Assembly: GCA_945907045.1 (NCBI GenBank)
Contig: CAMDSH010000016.1
Span: 1-64,000 of the forward strand
Length of the DNA stretch: 64,000 nt
Direction of reading: 5' to 3'
Origin: Rhizobium sp. Q54
GTDB taxonomy: Bacteria > Pseudomonadota > Alphaproteobacteria > Rhizobiales > Xanthobacteraceae
Shown one piece after another: positions 45,624 through 55,317 of the stretch (the first letter of the stretch is position 1; every line of letters begins with the position of its first letter). A model generated the notes under the pieces. It did no database searches. It was not told where the DNA came from and saw only the letters and a program-made list of their open reading frames with translations. A program made the translations under genes and the position numbers.

Positions 45624-46793
45624 ATGAACATCCACGAGTATCAGGCGAAAGCCGTGTTGCGCGAATTCGGCGTGCCGGTGCCGCGCGGCGTCGCGGCGTT
45701 TTCCGTCGATGAGGCGCTCAAGGGCGCGAATGAACTCGGCGGGCCTGTGTGGGTGGTGAAGGCGCAAATCCATGCCGGCGGGCGCGGCAAGGCCGGCGGC
45801 GTCAAGGTGGTTAAATCCATCGACGACGTGAAGAAAGAATCTGCGCGTATTCTCGGTTCGATTTTGGTGACGCATCAGACCGGGCCGAGGGGCAAGCAGG
45901 TCAACCGCCTCTACATCGAGGACGGCTCGGCGATCGACAAGGAATTCTATCTCTCGCTGCTGGTCGATCGCGAAACCTCGCGCGTCGCCATCGTGGCTTC
46001 GACCGAAGGCGGCATGGACATCGAGGAAGTCGCGCACAAGCACCCGGAAAAGATCGCGACCATTTCAATCGATCCTGTCACTGGAATTGCCCCGCACCAT
46101 GTGCGGCGTCTCTCCAAAGTGCTGGGCCTCGATGCCGACTTGCAGAAACAAATGGGGCCGTTGCTCACCAATCTCTACAAGGCCTTTGTCGATACCGACA
46201 TGGCAATGCTGGAGATCAATCCGCTGGTCGTGACCAAGGACAAGAAACTGGTCTGCCTCGACGCCAAGGTCGATTTCGACAACAACGCGCTGTTCATGCA
46301 TCCGAAGATAGCGGCGCTGCGCGACGAAACGGAAGAAGACGCCAAGGAAATCGAAGCCTCGAAGTTCGAGCTCAATTACATCGCGCTCGAAGGCCAGATC
46401 GGCTGCATGGTCAACGGCGCGGGTCTGGCGATGGCGACCATGGACATCATCAAGCTCTACGGCTCGGCGCCGGCGAACTTCCTCGATGTCGGCGGCAGCG
46501 CGACGAAAGAGCGCGTGAGCGCGGCGTTCAAGATCATCACCTCCGATCCGAGCGTGAAGGGGATTCTCGTCAACATCTTTGGTGGCATCATGAAGTGCGA
46601 CGTGATTGCCGAAGGCGTGGTCGCCGCGGTGAAGGAAGTCGGCCTGAAAGTGCCGCTGGTGGTGCGACTCGAAGGCACCAACGTCGATCTCGGCAAGAAG
46701 ATCATCGCCGAGTCGAAGCTCAACGTGACCTCCGCCGACGATCTCGACGACGCGGCGCAGAAGATCGTCAAGGCCGTGAAGGAGGCCAAGTAA
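45624..46793 (+). CDS. sucC: Succinyl-CoA synthetase beta subunit
   Basis: ADP-forming beta subunit, 389 residues, making succinate plus nucleoside triphosphate from succinyl-CoA. The N-terminal ATP-grasp domain ([40 protein letters not shown]) is followed by a flavodoxin-like ligase domain ([40 protein letters not shown]). It starts with no gap after mdh. Its stop overlaps the sucD start (TAATG), so translation is coupled with the alpha subunit. Confidence 0.97.
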   Translation: MNIHEYQAKAVLREFGVPVPRGVAAFSVDEALKGANELGGPVWVVKAQIHAGGRGKAGGVKVVKSIDDVKKESARILGSILVTHQTGPRGKQVNRLYIEDGSAIDKEFYLSLLVDRETSRVAIVASTEGGMDIEEVAHKHPEKIATISIDPVTGIAPHHVRRLSKVLGLDADLQKQMGPLLTNLYKAFVDTDMAMLEINPLVVTKDKKLVCLDAKVDFDNNALFMHPKIAALRDETEEDAKEIEASKFELNYIALEGQIGCMVNGAGLAMATMDIIKLYGSAPANFLDVGGSATKERVSAAFKIITSDPSVKGILVNIFGGIMKCDVIAEGVVAAVKEVGLKVPLVVRLEGTNVDLGKKIIAESKLNVTSADDLDDAAQKIVKAVKEAK

Positions 46794-47677
46794 TGTCCGT
46801 CCTCATCGGCAAGAACACCAAGGTCATCTGCCAGGGCTTCACCGGCAAGAATGGCACTTTCCATTCCGAGCAGGCCATCGCTTACGGAACGAAAATGGTC
46901 GGCGGCACCTCGCCCGGCAAAGGCGGCTCGACGCATCTCAATCTGCCGGTGTTCGACACCGTTGCTGAAGCGCGCGAGAAAACCGGCTGCGACGCCAGCG
47001 TGATCTACGTTCCGCCGGCCGGCGCGGCCGATGCCATCGAGGAAGCGATCGAGGCGGAAATCCCGCTCATCGTTTGCATCACCGAAGGCATTCCGGTGAG
47101 CCACATGGTCAAGGTGAAGCGCTCGCTCGCCGGTTCGAAATCGCGCCTCATCGGCCCGAATTGTCCGGGCGTCATGACGGCGGGCGAATGCAAAATTGGA
47201 ATCATGCCGGGCAACATCTTCAAGCCGGGAAAAGTCGGCATCGTCTCGCGCTCCGGCACGCTCACTTACGAAGCTGTGTTCCAGACCAGCCGCGAGGGCC
47301 TCGGCCAGACCACTGCCGTTGGCATTGGCGGCGATCCGGTAAAGGGGACTGAATTTATCGACGTGCTGGAGATGTTCCTGGCCGACCCGAAGACCGAATC
47401 CATCGTGATGATTGGTGAAATCGGCGGCTCGGCCGAGGAAGACGCGGCGGAGTTCCTCAAGAGCGAGGCCAAGAAGGGCCGCAAGAAACCGATGGTCGGC
47501 TTCATCGCAGGCCGCACCGCACCCCCCGGACGCCGCATGGGCCATGCCGGGGCGATCATTTCCGGCGGCAAAGGCGATGCAGAGTCTAAAATTGCGGCAA
47601 TGGAGTCGGCGGGAATCAAGGTATCACCCTCTCCCGCCCGGATCGGGAAGACCCTTGTCGAAGTATTGAAGTCGTGA
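46793..47677 (+). CDS. sucD: Succinyl-CoA synthetase alpha subunit
   Basis: Alpha subunit, 294 residues, carrying the phosphohistidine ([15 protein letters not shown]). The CoA-binding N-domain has [19 protein letters not shown] and [38 protein letters not shown] is conserved. The start at 46793 overlaps the sucC stop by one base; the longer frame above it lies within sucC and is not coding. Confidence 0.97.
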   Translation: MSVLIGKNTKVICQGFTGKNGTFHSEQAIAYGTKMVGGTSPGKGGSTHLNLPVFDTVAEAREKTGCDASVIYVPPAGAADAIEEAIEAEIPLIVCITEGIPVSHMVKVKRSLAGSKSRLIGPNCPGVMTAGECKIGIMPGNIFKPGKVGIVSRSGTLTYEAVFQTSREGLGQTTAVGIGGDPVKGTEFIDVLEMFLADPKTESIVMIGEIGGSAEEDAAEFLKSEAKKGRKKPMVGFIAGRTAPPGRRMGHAGAIISGGKGDAESKIAAMESAGIKVSPSPARIGKTLVEVLKS

Positions 47678-47809
47678 TTCAGCGCTTACCCCTTTCGTAG
47701 ACTTACGCGCAACATAAATCAGGGTAATAAGGTCTGATGCCGTTCGCGGCCGCGAGCGGATTCGGCCCTTCCCGCCGGGGAATTGAGCCCCGACCAGGAT
47801 CCTGACGCC

Positions 47810-50767
47810 ATGTCTCGCCAAGATGCCAACGCCGCCCTTGCCCGCAGTTCATTTCTTTACGGCGGCAACGCCGCTTATATCGAAGACCTCTATGCGCGCT
47901 TTGAGGCCGACCCGAACGCGGTCGACGCCGCCTGGCAGGAATTTTTCAAGAGCCTGAAGGACGATGCCGCCAGCGTCACTAAAGCTGCGCGCGGCGCCTC
48001 CTGGAAAAAACCGAAATGGCCGCCGCTCGCCAGTGGCGATCTGGTCGCCGCGCTCGACGGCCAGTGGGCCGAGACCGAAAAGAAGCTCGGCGAAAAAATT
48101 TCAGTGACGGCGCAGGCCAAGGGTGTCGAGCTTTCCGCCACCGATGTGCAGCAGGCGACGCGCGATTCAATCCACGCGTTGATGCTGATCCGCGCCTACC
48201 GCATTCGCGGCCATTTCCACGCCAAGCTCGATCCGCTCGAACTTGAGCCGGAGAAGAACGAGGAAGAACTCGATCCGCGCTCGTACGGCTTCAAGGACTC
48301 CGATCTCGACCGCAAGATTTTCCTCGACAAGGTGCTGGGGCTCGAATTTGCCTCGATGCGCGAAATCGTCGGCATCCTGCGCCGCACGTATTGCCAGACG
48401 CTCGGCGTTGAGTTCATGCACATCTCGAATGCGGCGCAGAAAAGCTGGATTCAGGAACGCATCGAAGGCAAGGACAAGGAAATCACCTTCACGCGCGAAG
48501 GCAAGCGCGCGATCCTCAACAAGCTGGTTGAGGCGGAAGGCTTCGAGAAATTCCTCGACACCAAATACACCGGCACCAAGCGCTTCGGCCTCGATGGCGC
48601 GGAGTCGCTGATCCCGGCGCTTGAGCAGATCATCAAACGCGGCGGCAATCTCGGCGTCAAAGAAGTCGTGCTTGGCATGGCGCATCGCGGCCGGCTCAAT
48701 GTCTTGACCCAGGTGATGGGCAAGCCGCACCGCGTGCTGTTCCACGAATTCAAGGGCGGCTCGGCGACGCCAGACGAGATCGAAGGCTCCGGCGACGTGA
48801 AATATCACCTCGGCGCGTCATCCGACCGCGAGTTCGACAACAACAAGGTGCATCTCTCGCTGGCGCCGAATCCCTCGCACCTGGAAATCGTCGATCCGGT
48901 GGTGCTGGGAAAAGTTCGCGCCAAGCAGGATCAGCACGGCGCGACGCCGGAAGACCGCTCGATGGTGATGCCGCTGATAATTCACGGCGACGCGGCGTTC
49001 GCGGGGCAGGGCGTCGTCGCGGAATGTTTCGGGCTGTCCGATCTGAAGGGCTACCGCACCGGCGGCTCACTGCATTTCATCGTCAACAACCAGATCGGCT
49101 TTACGACCTATCCGCGCTACTCGCGCTCATCGCCGTATCCGTCAGACACCGCGAAGATGATCGAGGCGCTGATTTTTCACGTCAACGGCGACGATCCGGA
49201 AGCGGTGGTGTTCGCCGCCAAGGTTGCGACCGAGTACCGGCAGAAATTCGCCAAGCCCGTCGTCATCGACATGTTCTGCTACCGCCGCTTCGGTCACAAC
49301 GAAGGCGACGAGCCGTCGTTCACGCAGCCGCTGATGTACAAAAAAATCCGCGCGCATGCCTCGACGCTGGAAATCTACGGCAAGAAGCTGATCGGCGAAG
49401 GCGTCGTCACCGAAGGCGAAGTCGACAAGATGAAGGCCGACTGGCGCAGCCGCCTGGAAGCCGAGCAGGAAGCCGGACAGAGCTACAAGGCCAACAAGGC
49501 CGACTGGCTCGATGGCCGCTGGGCGGGGCTCAAGCCTGCGCAGGACGCCGACGATCCGCGCCGCGGCAACACCGGCGTCACTGCGGAAGCGTTGCGCGAG
49601 ATCGGCGAGAAGATCACCAGCGTTCCGAAAGATTTTGCGATTCACAAGACCGTGCAGCGCTTTCTCGACACGCGCGCCAAAGCGATCAAGTCCGGCGAGG
49701 GCATCGATTGGTCGACCGCTGAAGCTCTCTCCATCTGTTCTCTGCTACTCGAAGGCCATCGCGTGCGCCTTTCCGGACAGGATTCCGAACGCGGCACGTT
49801 CTCGCAGCGTCATTCCGTGCTGTTCGACCAGAACACGGAAGCGCGCCACACGCCGTTCAATCATATCGGCAAGGAGCAGGGGCGCTACGTAGTGCTCAAC
49901 TCGATGCTCTCGGAAGTCGCGGTGCTCGGCTACGAGTACGGCTATTCGACCGCCGAGCCGAACGCGCTGACGATCTGGGAAGCGCAGTTCGGCGACTTCG
50001 CCAACGGCGCGCAGGTGGTGTTCGACCAGTTTATCTCATCGGGCGAGCGCAAATGGCTGCGCATGTCCGGTCTCGTCTGCCTGCTGCCGCACGGCTACGA
50101 GGGACAGGGGCCTGAACATTCCTCCGCGCGGCTTGAGCGCTTCCTGCAGATGTGCGCCGAAGACAACATGCAGGTCGCGAACTGCACCACGCCGGCGAAT
50201 TATTTTCACATCCTGCGCCGCCAGCTCAAGCGAGAAATCCGCAAACCGCTGATCCTGATGACGCCGAAGAGCCTGCTGCGCCACAAGCGCGCGACCTCAA
50301 CGCTCGACGAATTGGCGAATGGCACCTCGTTCCACCGGCTGTTGTGGGACGACGCGCAATTTCTCAAGGGCGAAAAGATCAAGCTCGTCCCCGACGACAA
50401 AATCCGCCGTGTCGTGCTGTGCACCGGCAAGGTGTATTACGATCTTTACGAGGAGCGCGAGAAACGCGGCACTGACGACATTTATCTGCTGCGCGTCGAG
50501 CAGCTTTATCCGTTCCCGACCAAGGCACTGGTCGCCGAATTGTCGCGCTTCAAGCAGGCCGAAATCGTCTGGTGCCAGGAAGAGCCGCGCAACATGGGCG
50601 CGTGGTTTTTTGTCGACACCTTCCTGCAATGGGTGCTCAATCAGATCGGCGCCAAGCACCGTCAGGCGCGTTATGCCGGGAGGCCGGCGTCGGCATCCAC
50701 GGCGGTCGGGCAGATGTCGAAGCATCTCGCCCAGTTGAAGCAATTGCTCGAAGAGGCGCTCGGCTGA
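47810..50767 (+). CDS. sucA: 2-oxoglutarate dehydrogenase E1 component
   Basis: Thiamine-diphosphate-dependent decarboxylase of the 2-oxoglutarate dehydrogenase complex, 985 residues. The N-terminus has the E2-binding [59 protein letters not shown] and [20 protein letters not shown] form the active site and ThDP region. [20 protein letters not shown] is the C-terminal transketolase part. ATG at 47810 has AGGA about ten bases upstream; a TTG at 47783 would add nine residues. It shares a TGATG overlap with sucB. Confidence 0.97.
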   Translation: MSRQDANAALARSSFLYGGNAAYIEDLYARFEADPNAVDAAWQEFFKSLKDDAASVTKAARGASWKKPKWPPLASGDLVAALDGQWAETEKKLGEKISVTAQAKGVELSATDVQQATRDSIHALMLIRAYRIRGHFHAKLDPLELEPEKNEEELDPRSYGFKDSDLDRKIFLDKVLGLEFASMREIVGILRRTYCQTLGVEFMHISNAAQKSWIQERIEGKDKEITFTREGKRAILNKLVEAEGFEKFLDTKYTGTKRFGLDGAESLIPALEQIIKRGGNLGVKEVVLGMAHRGRLNVLTQVMGKPHRVLFHEFKGGSATPDEIEGSGDVKYHLGASSDREFDNNKVHLSLAPNPSHLEIVDPVVLGKVRAKQDQHGATPEDRSMVMPLIIHGDAAFAGQGVVAECFGLSDLKGYRTGGSLHFIVNNQIGFTTYPRYSRSSPYPSDTAKMIEALIFHVNGDDPEAVVFAAKVATEYRQKFAKPVVIDMFCYRRFGHNEGDEPSFTQPLMYKKIRAHASTLEIYGKKLIGEGVVTEGEVDKMKADWRSRLEAEQEAGQSYKANKADWLDGRWAGLKPAQDADDPRRGNTGVTAEALREIGEKITSVPKDFAIHKTVQRFLDTRAKAIKSGEGIDWSTAEALSICSLLLEGHRVRLSGQDSERGTFSQRHSVLFDQNTEARHTPFNHIGKEQGRYVVLNSMLSEVAVLGYEYGYSTAEPNALTIWEAQFGDFANGAQVVFDQFISSGERKWLRMSGLVCLLPHGYEGQGPEHSSARLERFLQMCAEDNMQVANCTTPANYFHILRRQLKREIRKPLILMTPKSLLRHKRATSTLDELANGTSFHRLLWDDAQFLKGEKIKLVPDDKIRRVVLCTGKVYYDLYEEREKRGTDDIYLLRVEQLYPFPTKALVAELSRFKQAEIVWCQEEPRNMGAWFFVDTFLQWVLNQIGAKHRQARYAGRPASASTAVGQMSKHLAQLKQLLEEALG

Positions 50768-51999
50768 TGACTGACATCCGCGTACCGACATTGGGTGAAT
50801 CGGTCACCGAGGCGACCGTGGGCCGCTGGTTCAAGAAACCGGGCGAGGCCGTCGCGGTGGACGAGCCGCTGGTCGAGCTTGAAACCGATAAGGTGACGCT
50901 GGAAGTGCCCGCGCCCGCCGCCGGCGTGTTGTCGGAAATTGCGGTGAAAGACGGCGCCACCGTTGCGGTCGGCGCGTTGCTCGGTCAGATCAAGGATGGC
51001 GCCGGCGCGCCGGCTGCGGCGAAGCCCGCAGCTGCGAAATCCGCTGAGCCGGCAAGGTCCGCCACTGCGCCCGCGCCAACTTCCGCCTCCAGGCTGCCGC
51101 AGGCTGAAATGCCGATGCCGCCGTCCGTGCGCAAGATGGCGGCGGAAAGTGGCATGGACCCAACACGGGTTGATGGCTCCGGCAAGCACGGTCAGGTCAC
51201 CAAGGGCGACATGATGGCGGCGATCGAGCGCGCCGCCGCGCAACCAACGCCGGTGTCGGCGCCGGCGCAGATGCGCGCGCCGTCTCCCGCCGACGATGCT
51301 GCGCGCGAGGAGCGCGTGCCAATGACGCGGCTGCGCCAGACCATCGCGCGCCGCCTGAAGGAAGCGCAGAACACCGCCGCCATGCTCACGACCTTCAACG
51401 AGGTCGATATGAGCGCGGTGATGGCGCTTCGCAATCAATACAAGGACCTGTTCGAGAAGAAGCACGGCGTGAAACTTGGCTTCATGGGCTTCTTCGTGCG
51501 CGCTTGCGTGATGGCGCTTAAGGACGTTCCCGCCGTCAACGCCGAAATCGACGGCACGGATCTGGTCTACAAAAATTATTATCATGTTGGTGTGGCGGTC
51601 GGCACCGAGCGCGGTCTCGTCGTGCCGGTGGTACGTGACGCCGATCATCTCTCGCTCGCCGGTATCGAGAAAACGATTACCGAGTATGGCAGACGCGCGC
51701 GCGACGGCCACCTCAAGATCGAGGACATGCAGGGCGGCACGTTCACGATCTCGAACGGCGGCGTGTACGGCTCGCTGATGTCAACGCCGATTCTGAATGC
51801 GCCGCAGTCTGGCATTCTCGGCATGCACAAGATTCAGGAACGACCGATGGCCATCGGCGGCAAGATCGAAATCCGCCCGATGATGTATCTCGCGCTCTCC
51901 TACGATCACCGCATCGTCGATGGCCGCGAGGCGGTCACCTTCCTGGTGCGCGTGAAGGAAAATCTGGAAGACCCGGCGCGGATCGTGCTGGATCTGTAA
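50767..51999 (+). CDS. sucB: Dihydrolipoyllysine succinyltransferase E2
   Basis: E2 core of the 2-oxoglutarate dehydrogenase complex, 410 residues. The lipoyl domain (1-75) has the modified lysine in [15 protein letters not shown]. An Ala/Pro linker is followed by the peripheral subunit-binding domain [20 protein letters not shown] (about 116-135). The catalytic domain ends in [18 protein letters not shown], with the active-site His and Asp. Only one lipoyl domain is present. The start overlaps the sucA stop. Confidence 0.97.
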   Translation: MTDIRVPTLGESVTEATVGRWFKKPGEAVAVDEPLVELETDKVTLEVPAPAAGVLSEIAVKDGATVAVGALLGQIKDGAGAPAAAKPAAAKSAEPARSATAPAPTSASRLPQAEMPMPPSVRKMAAESGMDPTRVDGSGKHGQVTKGDMMAAIERAAAQPTPVSAPAQMRAPSPADDAAREERVPMTRLRQTIARRLKEAQNTAAMLTTFNEVDMSAVMALRNQYKDLFEKKHGVKLGFMGFFVRACVMALKDVPAVNAEIDGTDLVYKNYYHVGVAVGTERGLVVPVVRDADHLSLAGIEKTITEYGRRARDGHLKIEDMQGGTFTISNGGVYGSLMSTPILNAPQSGILGMHKIQERPMAIGGKIEIRPMMYLALSYDHRIVDGREAVTFLVRVKENLEDPARIVLDL

Positions 52000-52012
52000 A
52001 AGTTAAGGCGTC

Positions 52013-53413
52013 ATGCCCTACGACCTCATCGTCATTGGAACCGGCCCGGGCGGCTATGTCTGCGCCATTCGCGCGGCGCAGCTCGGCCTGAAAACCGCCG
52101 TGGTGGAAAAGCGCGCCACGTTCGGCGGCACCTGCCTCAACATCGGCTGCATTCCGTCAAAAGCGCTCCTCCACGCGTCGGAACTGTTCGAGGAAGCCGG
52201 ACACTCGTTCGCGCAGATGGGCATCGGCGTCGGCAAACCGAAGCTCGATCTCGCCGCGATGATGAAATTCAAGGACGAAGGCGTCGATGGCAATGTCAAG
52301 GGCGTCGACTTCTTGCTGAAGAAAAACAAGATCGATGCGTTTACTGGCACCGCGCGCATCGCCGCCCCCGGCAAGGTCGAGGTCAAAGGCACAGACGGAA
52401 AAACGCAGACGCTGGAAACCAAAGCCATCGTCATCGCCACGGGTTCAGATGTTGCAAAACTTAAAGGCATCGAGATCGACGAAAAACGCATCGTCTCGTC
52501 CACCGGAGCGCTCGAACTCTCCAAGGTGCCGGAGCGGTTGCTGGTCGTTGGCGCCGGCGTCATCGGGCTTGAATTGGGTTCGGTGTGGCGGCGGCTCGGC
52601 GCGGATGTGACGTTCGTGGAATTTGTCGATCGCATTTTGCCGGGCATGGACGCCGATGTCTGCCGCCAGTCGCAGCGTATTTTCGAAAAGCAGGGACTGA
52701 AATTCAAACTCTCGTCCAAGGTCACGCTGATCGATTCATCCGGCAAGACGCTTAAAGTTCGCATCGAGCCGGCAACAGGCGGCGCGGGCGAAATGATCGA
52801 AGCCGACGTGGTGCTCGTTGCCACCGGACGCGTGCCTTACACCGAAGGTCTCGGCCTGAAAGAAGCCGGTGTGAAACTGGACGAGCGCGGGCGCATCGTC
52901 ACCGATGCGTATTACGCCAGCAGTGTTCCTGGCATCTGGGCCATCGGCGACGTCATCGCCGGGCCGATGCTGGCACATAAGGCTGAGGACGAAGGCGTCG
53001 CGGTTGCGGAAATTCTCGCCGGGCAGGCAGGCCACGTGAATTACGACGCGATCCCAAGCGTGGTTTACACGTTCCCGGAAATAGCCTCGGTCGGAAAATC
53101 CGAAGAAGAATTGAAAGCGGCGGGCATCGCCTACAACACCGGCAAGTTTCCGTTCACCGCCAACGGACGCGCCAAGGTCAATCACACCACCGATGGCTTC
53201 GTGAAAATTCTCGCCGACGCAAAAACCGACCGCGTGCTCGGCGTGCATATTCTCGGCGCGGATGCGGGCAACATGATCGCGGAGGCCGCTGTGGCGATGG
53301 AGTTCGGCGCGTCAGCCGAAGACATCGCGCGCACCTGCCACGCGCATCCTACTTTAAGCGAAGCGGTGAAAGAATCCGCGCTCGCGGTCGGCAAGCGCGC
53401 GATCCATATGTGA
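52013..53413 (+). CDS. lpd: Dihydrolipoyl dehydrogenase E3
   Basis: FAD/NAD enzyme that reoxidises dihydrolipoamide for 2-oxoacid dehydrogenase complexes, 466 residues. [20 protein letters not shown] binds [19 protein letters not shown] carries the redox disulfide, and [19 protein letters not shown] binds [19 protein letters not shown] supplies the catalytic His/Glu pair. It lies 13 bases after sucB and is the last gene of the TCA cluster; a palindromic repeat follows. Confidence 0.97.
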   Translation: MPYDLIVIGTGPGGYVCAIRAAQLGLKTAVVEKRATFGGTCLNIGCIPSKALLHASELFEEAGHSFAQMGIGVGKPKLDLAAMMKFKDEGVDGNVKGVDFLLKKNKIDAFTGTARIAAPGKVEVKGTDGKTQTLETKAIVIATGSDVAKLKGIEIDEKRIVSSTGALELSKVPERLLVVGAGVIGLELGSVWRRLGADVTFVEFVDRILPGMDADVCRQSQRIFEKQGLKFKLSSKVTLIDSSGKTLKVRIEPATGGAGEMIEADVVLVATGRVPYTEGLGLKEAGVKLDERGRIVTDAYYASSVPGIWAIGDVIAGPMLAHKAEDEGVAVAEILAGQAGHVNYDAIPSVVYTFPEIASVGKSEEELKAAGIAYNTGKFPFTANGRAKVNHTTDGFVKILADAKTDRVLGVHILGADAGNMIAEAAVAMEFGASAEDIARTCHAHPTLSEAVKESALAVGKRAIHM

Positions 53414-53427
53414 CGCGACGTTAACGC

Positions 53428-53533
53428 GTCATTCCGGGGCGCACGGAGTGCGAACCCGGAATCCAGCCCTTATGCCTGTTCAATTTCGCTCTGGATTCCG
53501 GATCGCCGCGAAATGCGCGGCGTCCGGAATGAC
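53428..53533. repeat. Intergenic inverted repeat after lpd
   Basis: Perfect outer arms GTCATTCCGG (53428-53437) and CCGGAATGAC (53524-53533) enclose GGATTCCGG/CCCGGAATCC and a CGCCGCGAAATGCGCGGCG hairpin. It fills most of the convergent spacer between lpd and the DUF4337 gene and may act as a bidirectional transcript end. This is a common alphaproteobacterial repeat type. Confidence 0.75.
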
Positions 53534-53544
53534 AGAAAGTAAAA

Positions 53545-54138
53545 TCAGACCAAATGCACCGCGTGTGGCGCGAAGAAGCCGATCGCCGTGAAGATAAGCC
53601 CCGCGACCGCCAATCCGCCCGAGAGCCAGGCCAGCGCCATCATTCCCGTGATGATGGTCGCCGATGCCAGCACGATGCCGATCTGGAACGCGGCCGACGC
53701 CACTTCGTAATGGTGATAACGCGCCATCGCGGTGTCGCGCTTTTCCTCCGCTTCCTTGGCGCGGGCGGCGAGCTGCTTGCGGCCTTCGTTGGTTTCCGGC
53801 TCGTCGTTGTAACGCGCCGAAGTTTTTTGCCAGGCGTCGATCTGCTTTGCCATCGCATCCTTGATCGCCGCGTCGGCGATGGCAGCGGCGTCGATCTTGC
53901 GCGTCTCCGCGGCGGTGGTCAGCGTCGTCATGCGAATGGTCTTGGCCTGGAAGAAGGCCCATAGGTTGGAAGCCTCGACGTTGTAGCTGATGGCGGATGT
54001 CTGCGCGCTCTTGCCCAGTGTTTCGGAGAATGCCAGGAACAGCGCGATCACCGCGATCAGCAGCGCGATGGACTTGTTGGAGTGCGCGGCATGCTCGGCA
54101 TGCTCGGCGTGTTCCAGATTTTCGTGCGGTCCTGCCAT
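53545..54138 (-). CDS. DUF4337 membrane protein
   Basis: A 197-residue protein. A His/Glu/Ala-rich N-terminus (ENLEHAEHAEHAAHSNKS) is followed by one helix (about 20-38, SIALLIAVIALFLAFSETL). A soluble segment with ASNLWAFFQAKTIRMTTLTT and a charged coiled-coil-like stretch (RKQLAARAKEAEEKRDTA) comes next. Two C-terminal helices follow (about 147-190). This layout is that of the DUF4337 family, function unknown. ATG at 54138 has a G-run (GGGGGGG) five bases upstream. The N-terminal histidines could bind metal, but that is untested. Confidence 0.85.
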   Translation of the reverse strand: MAGPHENLEHAEHAEHAAHSNKSIALLIAVIALFLAFSETLGKSAQTSAISYNVEASNLWAFFQAKTIRMTTLTTAAETRKIDAAAIADAAIKDAMAKQIDAWQKTSARYNDEPETNEGRKQLAARAKEAEEKRDTAMARYHHYEVASAAFQIGIVLASATIITGMMALAWLSGGLAVAGLIFTAIGFFAPHAVHLV

Positions 54139-54227
54139 GTGTCCCCCCCCAATGAATTCTGGCGGCAACGATGGTACGAAACCGCATCGTCCGGCAAGAG
54201 CGATGTGCGTAAATTGCGGCGGTTGTA

Positions 54228-55190
54228 TTACGCGCGGGGATGGGCGCTACGATAGACTTCCAGCAGGCGCTCGCTATCGACGGCAGTATAAATCTGCGTG
54301 GTGGAAAGCGAAGCGTGCCCGAGCAGTTCCTGGATGGCGCGCAAATCGCCCCCGCGCGCAAGCAGATGAGTGGCGAAGGAATGCCGCAACGCATGTGGCG
54401 TCGCCGTTTCGGCAAGACCGAGCGCGCCGCGTAGCCGCGCCATCGTCAATTGCAGTATGCGCGGGGAAAGCGGTCCGCCGCGCGCGCCGACGAATAAAAT
54501 GCCGTCGGCCGGCAGATCGTACGGGCAAAGCGTCACATAATCGGCGATCAGTTTGAGCACCTGCGGGAGCACCGGCACCATGCGTTGCTTGTTGCCTTTG
54601 CCCATTACAGTAATGACATCGCTCACGCCCGGTGCGGGAACATCCTTGTGCTTCAGCCCGAGCGCTTCTGAAATACGCAAGCCCGAACCATAGAGCAACG
54701 CCAGCACGGCGGCGTCGCGCGCCAGCACCCACGGCTCGCGTTCCTCGCCCGCGCGCAAGTCCGTTTCTGCGATGCGTTTGGCGGAGACGATCGTGAGCGG
54801 TTTCGGCAATGTCTTTGCAATTTTCGGCGCGCGCACGGCGGACAGCGCGCCTACTTTGCCCTTGCCGTTGCGTTCGAGGAAACGCGCGAACGAGCGCGCG
54901 CCCGCCAGCCCGCGCATCAGCGAGCGGCTGCCGGCGCCATCGGCCCGCCGTGCTGCCATGAAGGCGCGCACGTCCTGCGGCTTGAGTTTGGCGAGCTTGG
55001 CAAGCGAGGCGTCGCCGCCCATATGCCCCGACAGAAATGCGAGAAACTGACCGACGTCGCGCCGGTAAGCTTCCAGCGTCTTCGGCGACATCCGCCGTTC
55101 GGCGCCGAGATAGGCCAGCCAGCGAACAATTTCCGCCGCAACGTCGGGCGCGGCATGGGGGATTTCAAAAGCGGGTTTTGGCTTGCTCAT
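54228..55190 (-). CDS. xerC: Tyrosine recombinase XerC
   Basis: Site-specific recombinase resolving chromosome dimers at dif with XerD, 320 residues. The N-terminal SAM-like core-binding domain spans about 15-110. The catalytic domain has YGSGLRISEALGL (first Arg), a lysine in GKGNKQRMVP, HALRHSFATHLLARGGD (His-Arg) and LLGHASLSTTQIYT (His/Trp position and nucleophilic Tyr). No integrase-type neighbours or att-like repeats are seen, so this is the housekeeping enzyme. It is divergent from priA. Confidence 0.92.
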   Translation of the reverse strand: MSKPKPAFEIPHAAPDVAAEIVRWLAYLGAERRMSPKTLEAYRRDVGQFLAFLSGHMGGDASLAKLAKLKPQDVRAFMAARRADGAGSRSLMRGLAGARSFARFLERNGKGKVGALSAVRAPKIAKTLPKPLTIVSAKRIAETDLRAGEEREPWVLARDAAVLALLYGSGLRISEALGLKHKDVPAPGVSDVITVMGKGNKQRMVPVLPQVLKLIADYVTLCPYDLPADGILFVGARGGPLSPRILQLTMARLRGALGLAETATPHALRHSFATHLLARGGDLRAIQELLGHASLSTTQIYTAVDSERLLEVYRSAHPRA

Positions 55191-55251
55191 CGCGGCGATA
55201 TTCGCACCGGCTTCCTTACCCTTCCTTAAGCCCCCGGAATCGGCCAGACCA

Positions 55252-55300
55252 GCGCATGATCCCGAAAAGTGGCAACCGGTTTTCGGCCAAGATCATGCGC
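55252..55300. repeat. 49-base palindromic repeat, copy 2
   Basis: Same structure as 6114-6162: GCGCATGATC at the left and GATCATGCGC at the right with an AACCGGTT core, 47 of 49 positions identical. It lies in the xerC-priA divergent spacer and ends 17 bases before the priA ATG. Reading through it in frame gives a spurious priA extension. Confidence 0.8.
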
Positions 55301-55317
55301 GAGCGAGTAAGAAAGCC

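Noticed and set aside
54228-55190. XerC-like recombinase as a sign of an integrated mobile element
   Set aside because: The sequence is that of housekeeping XerC, neighbours are priA and a DUF4337 gene, and no att-like direct repeats or phage genes are nearby.
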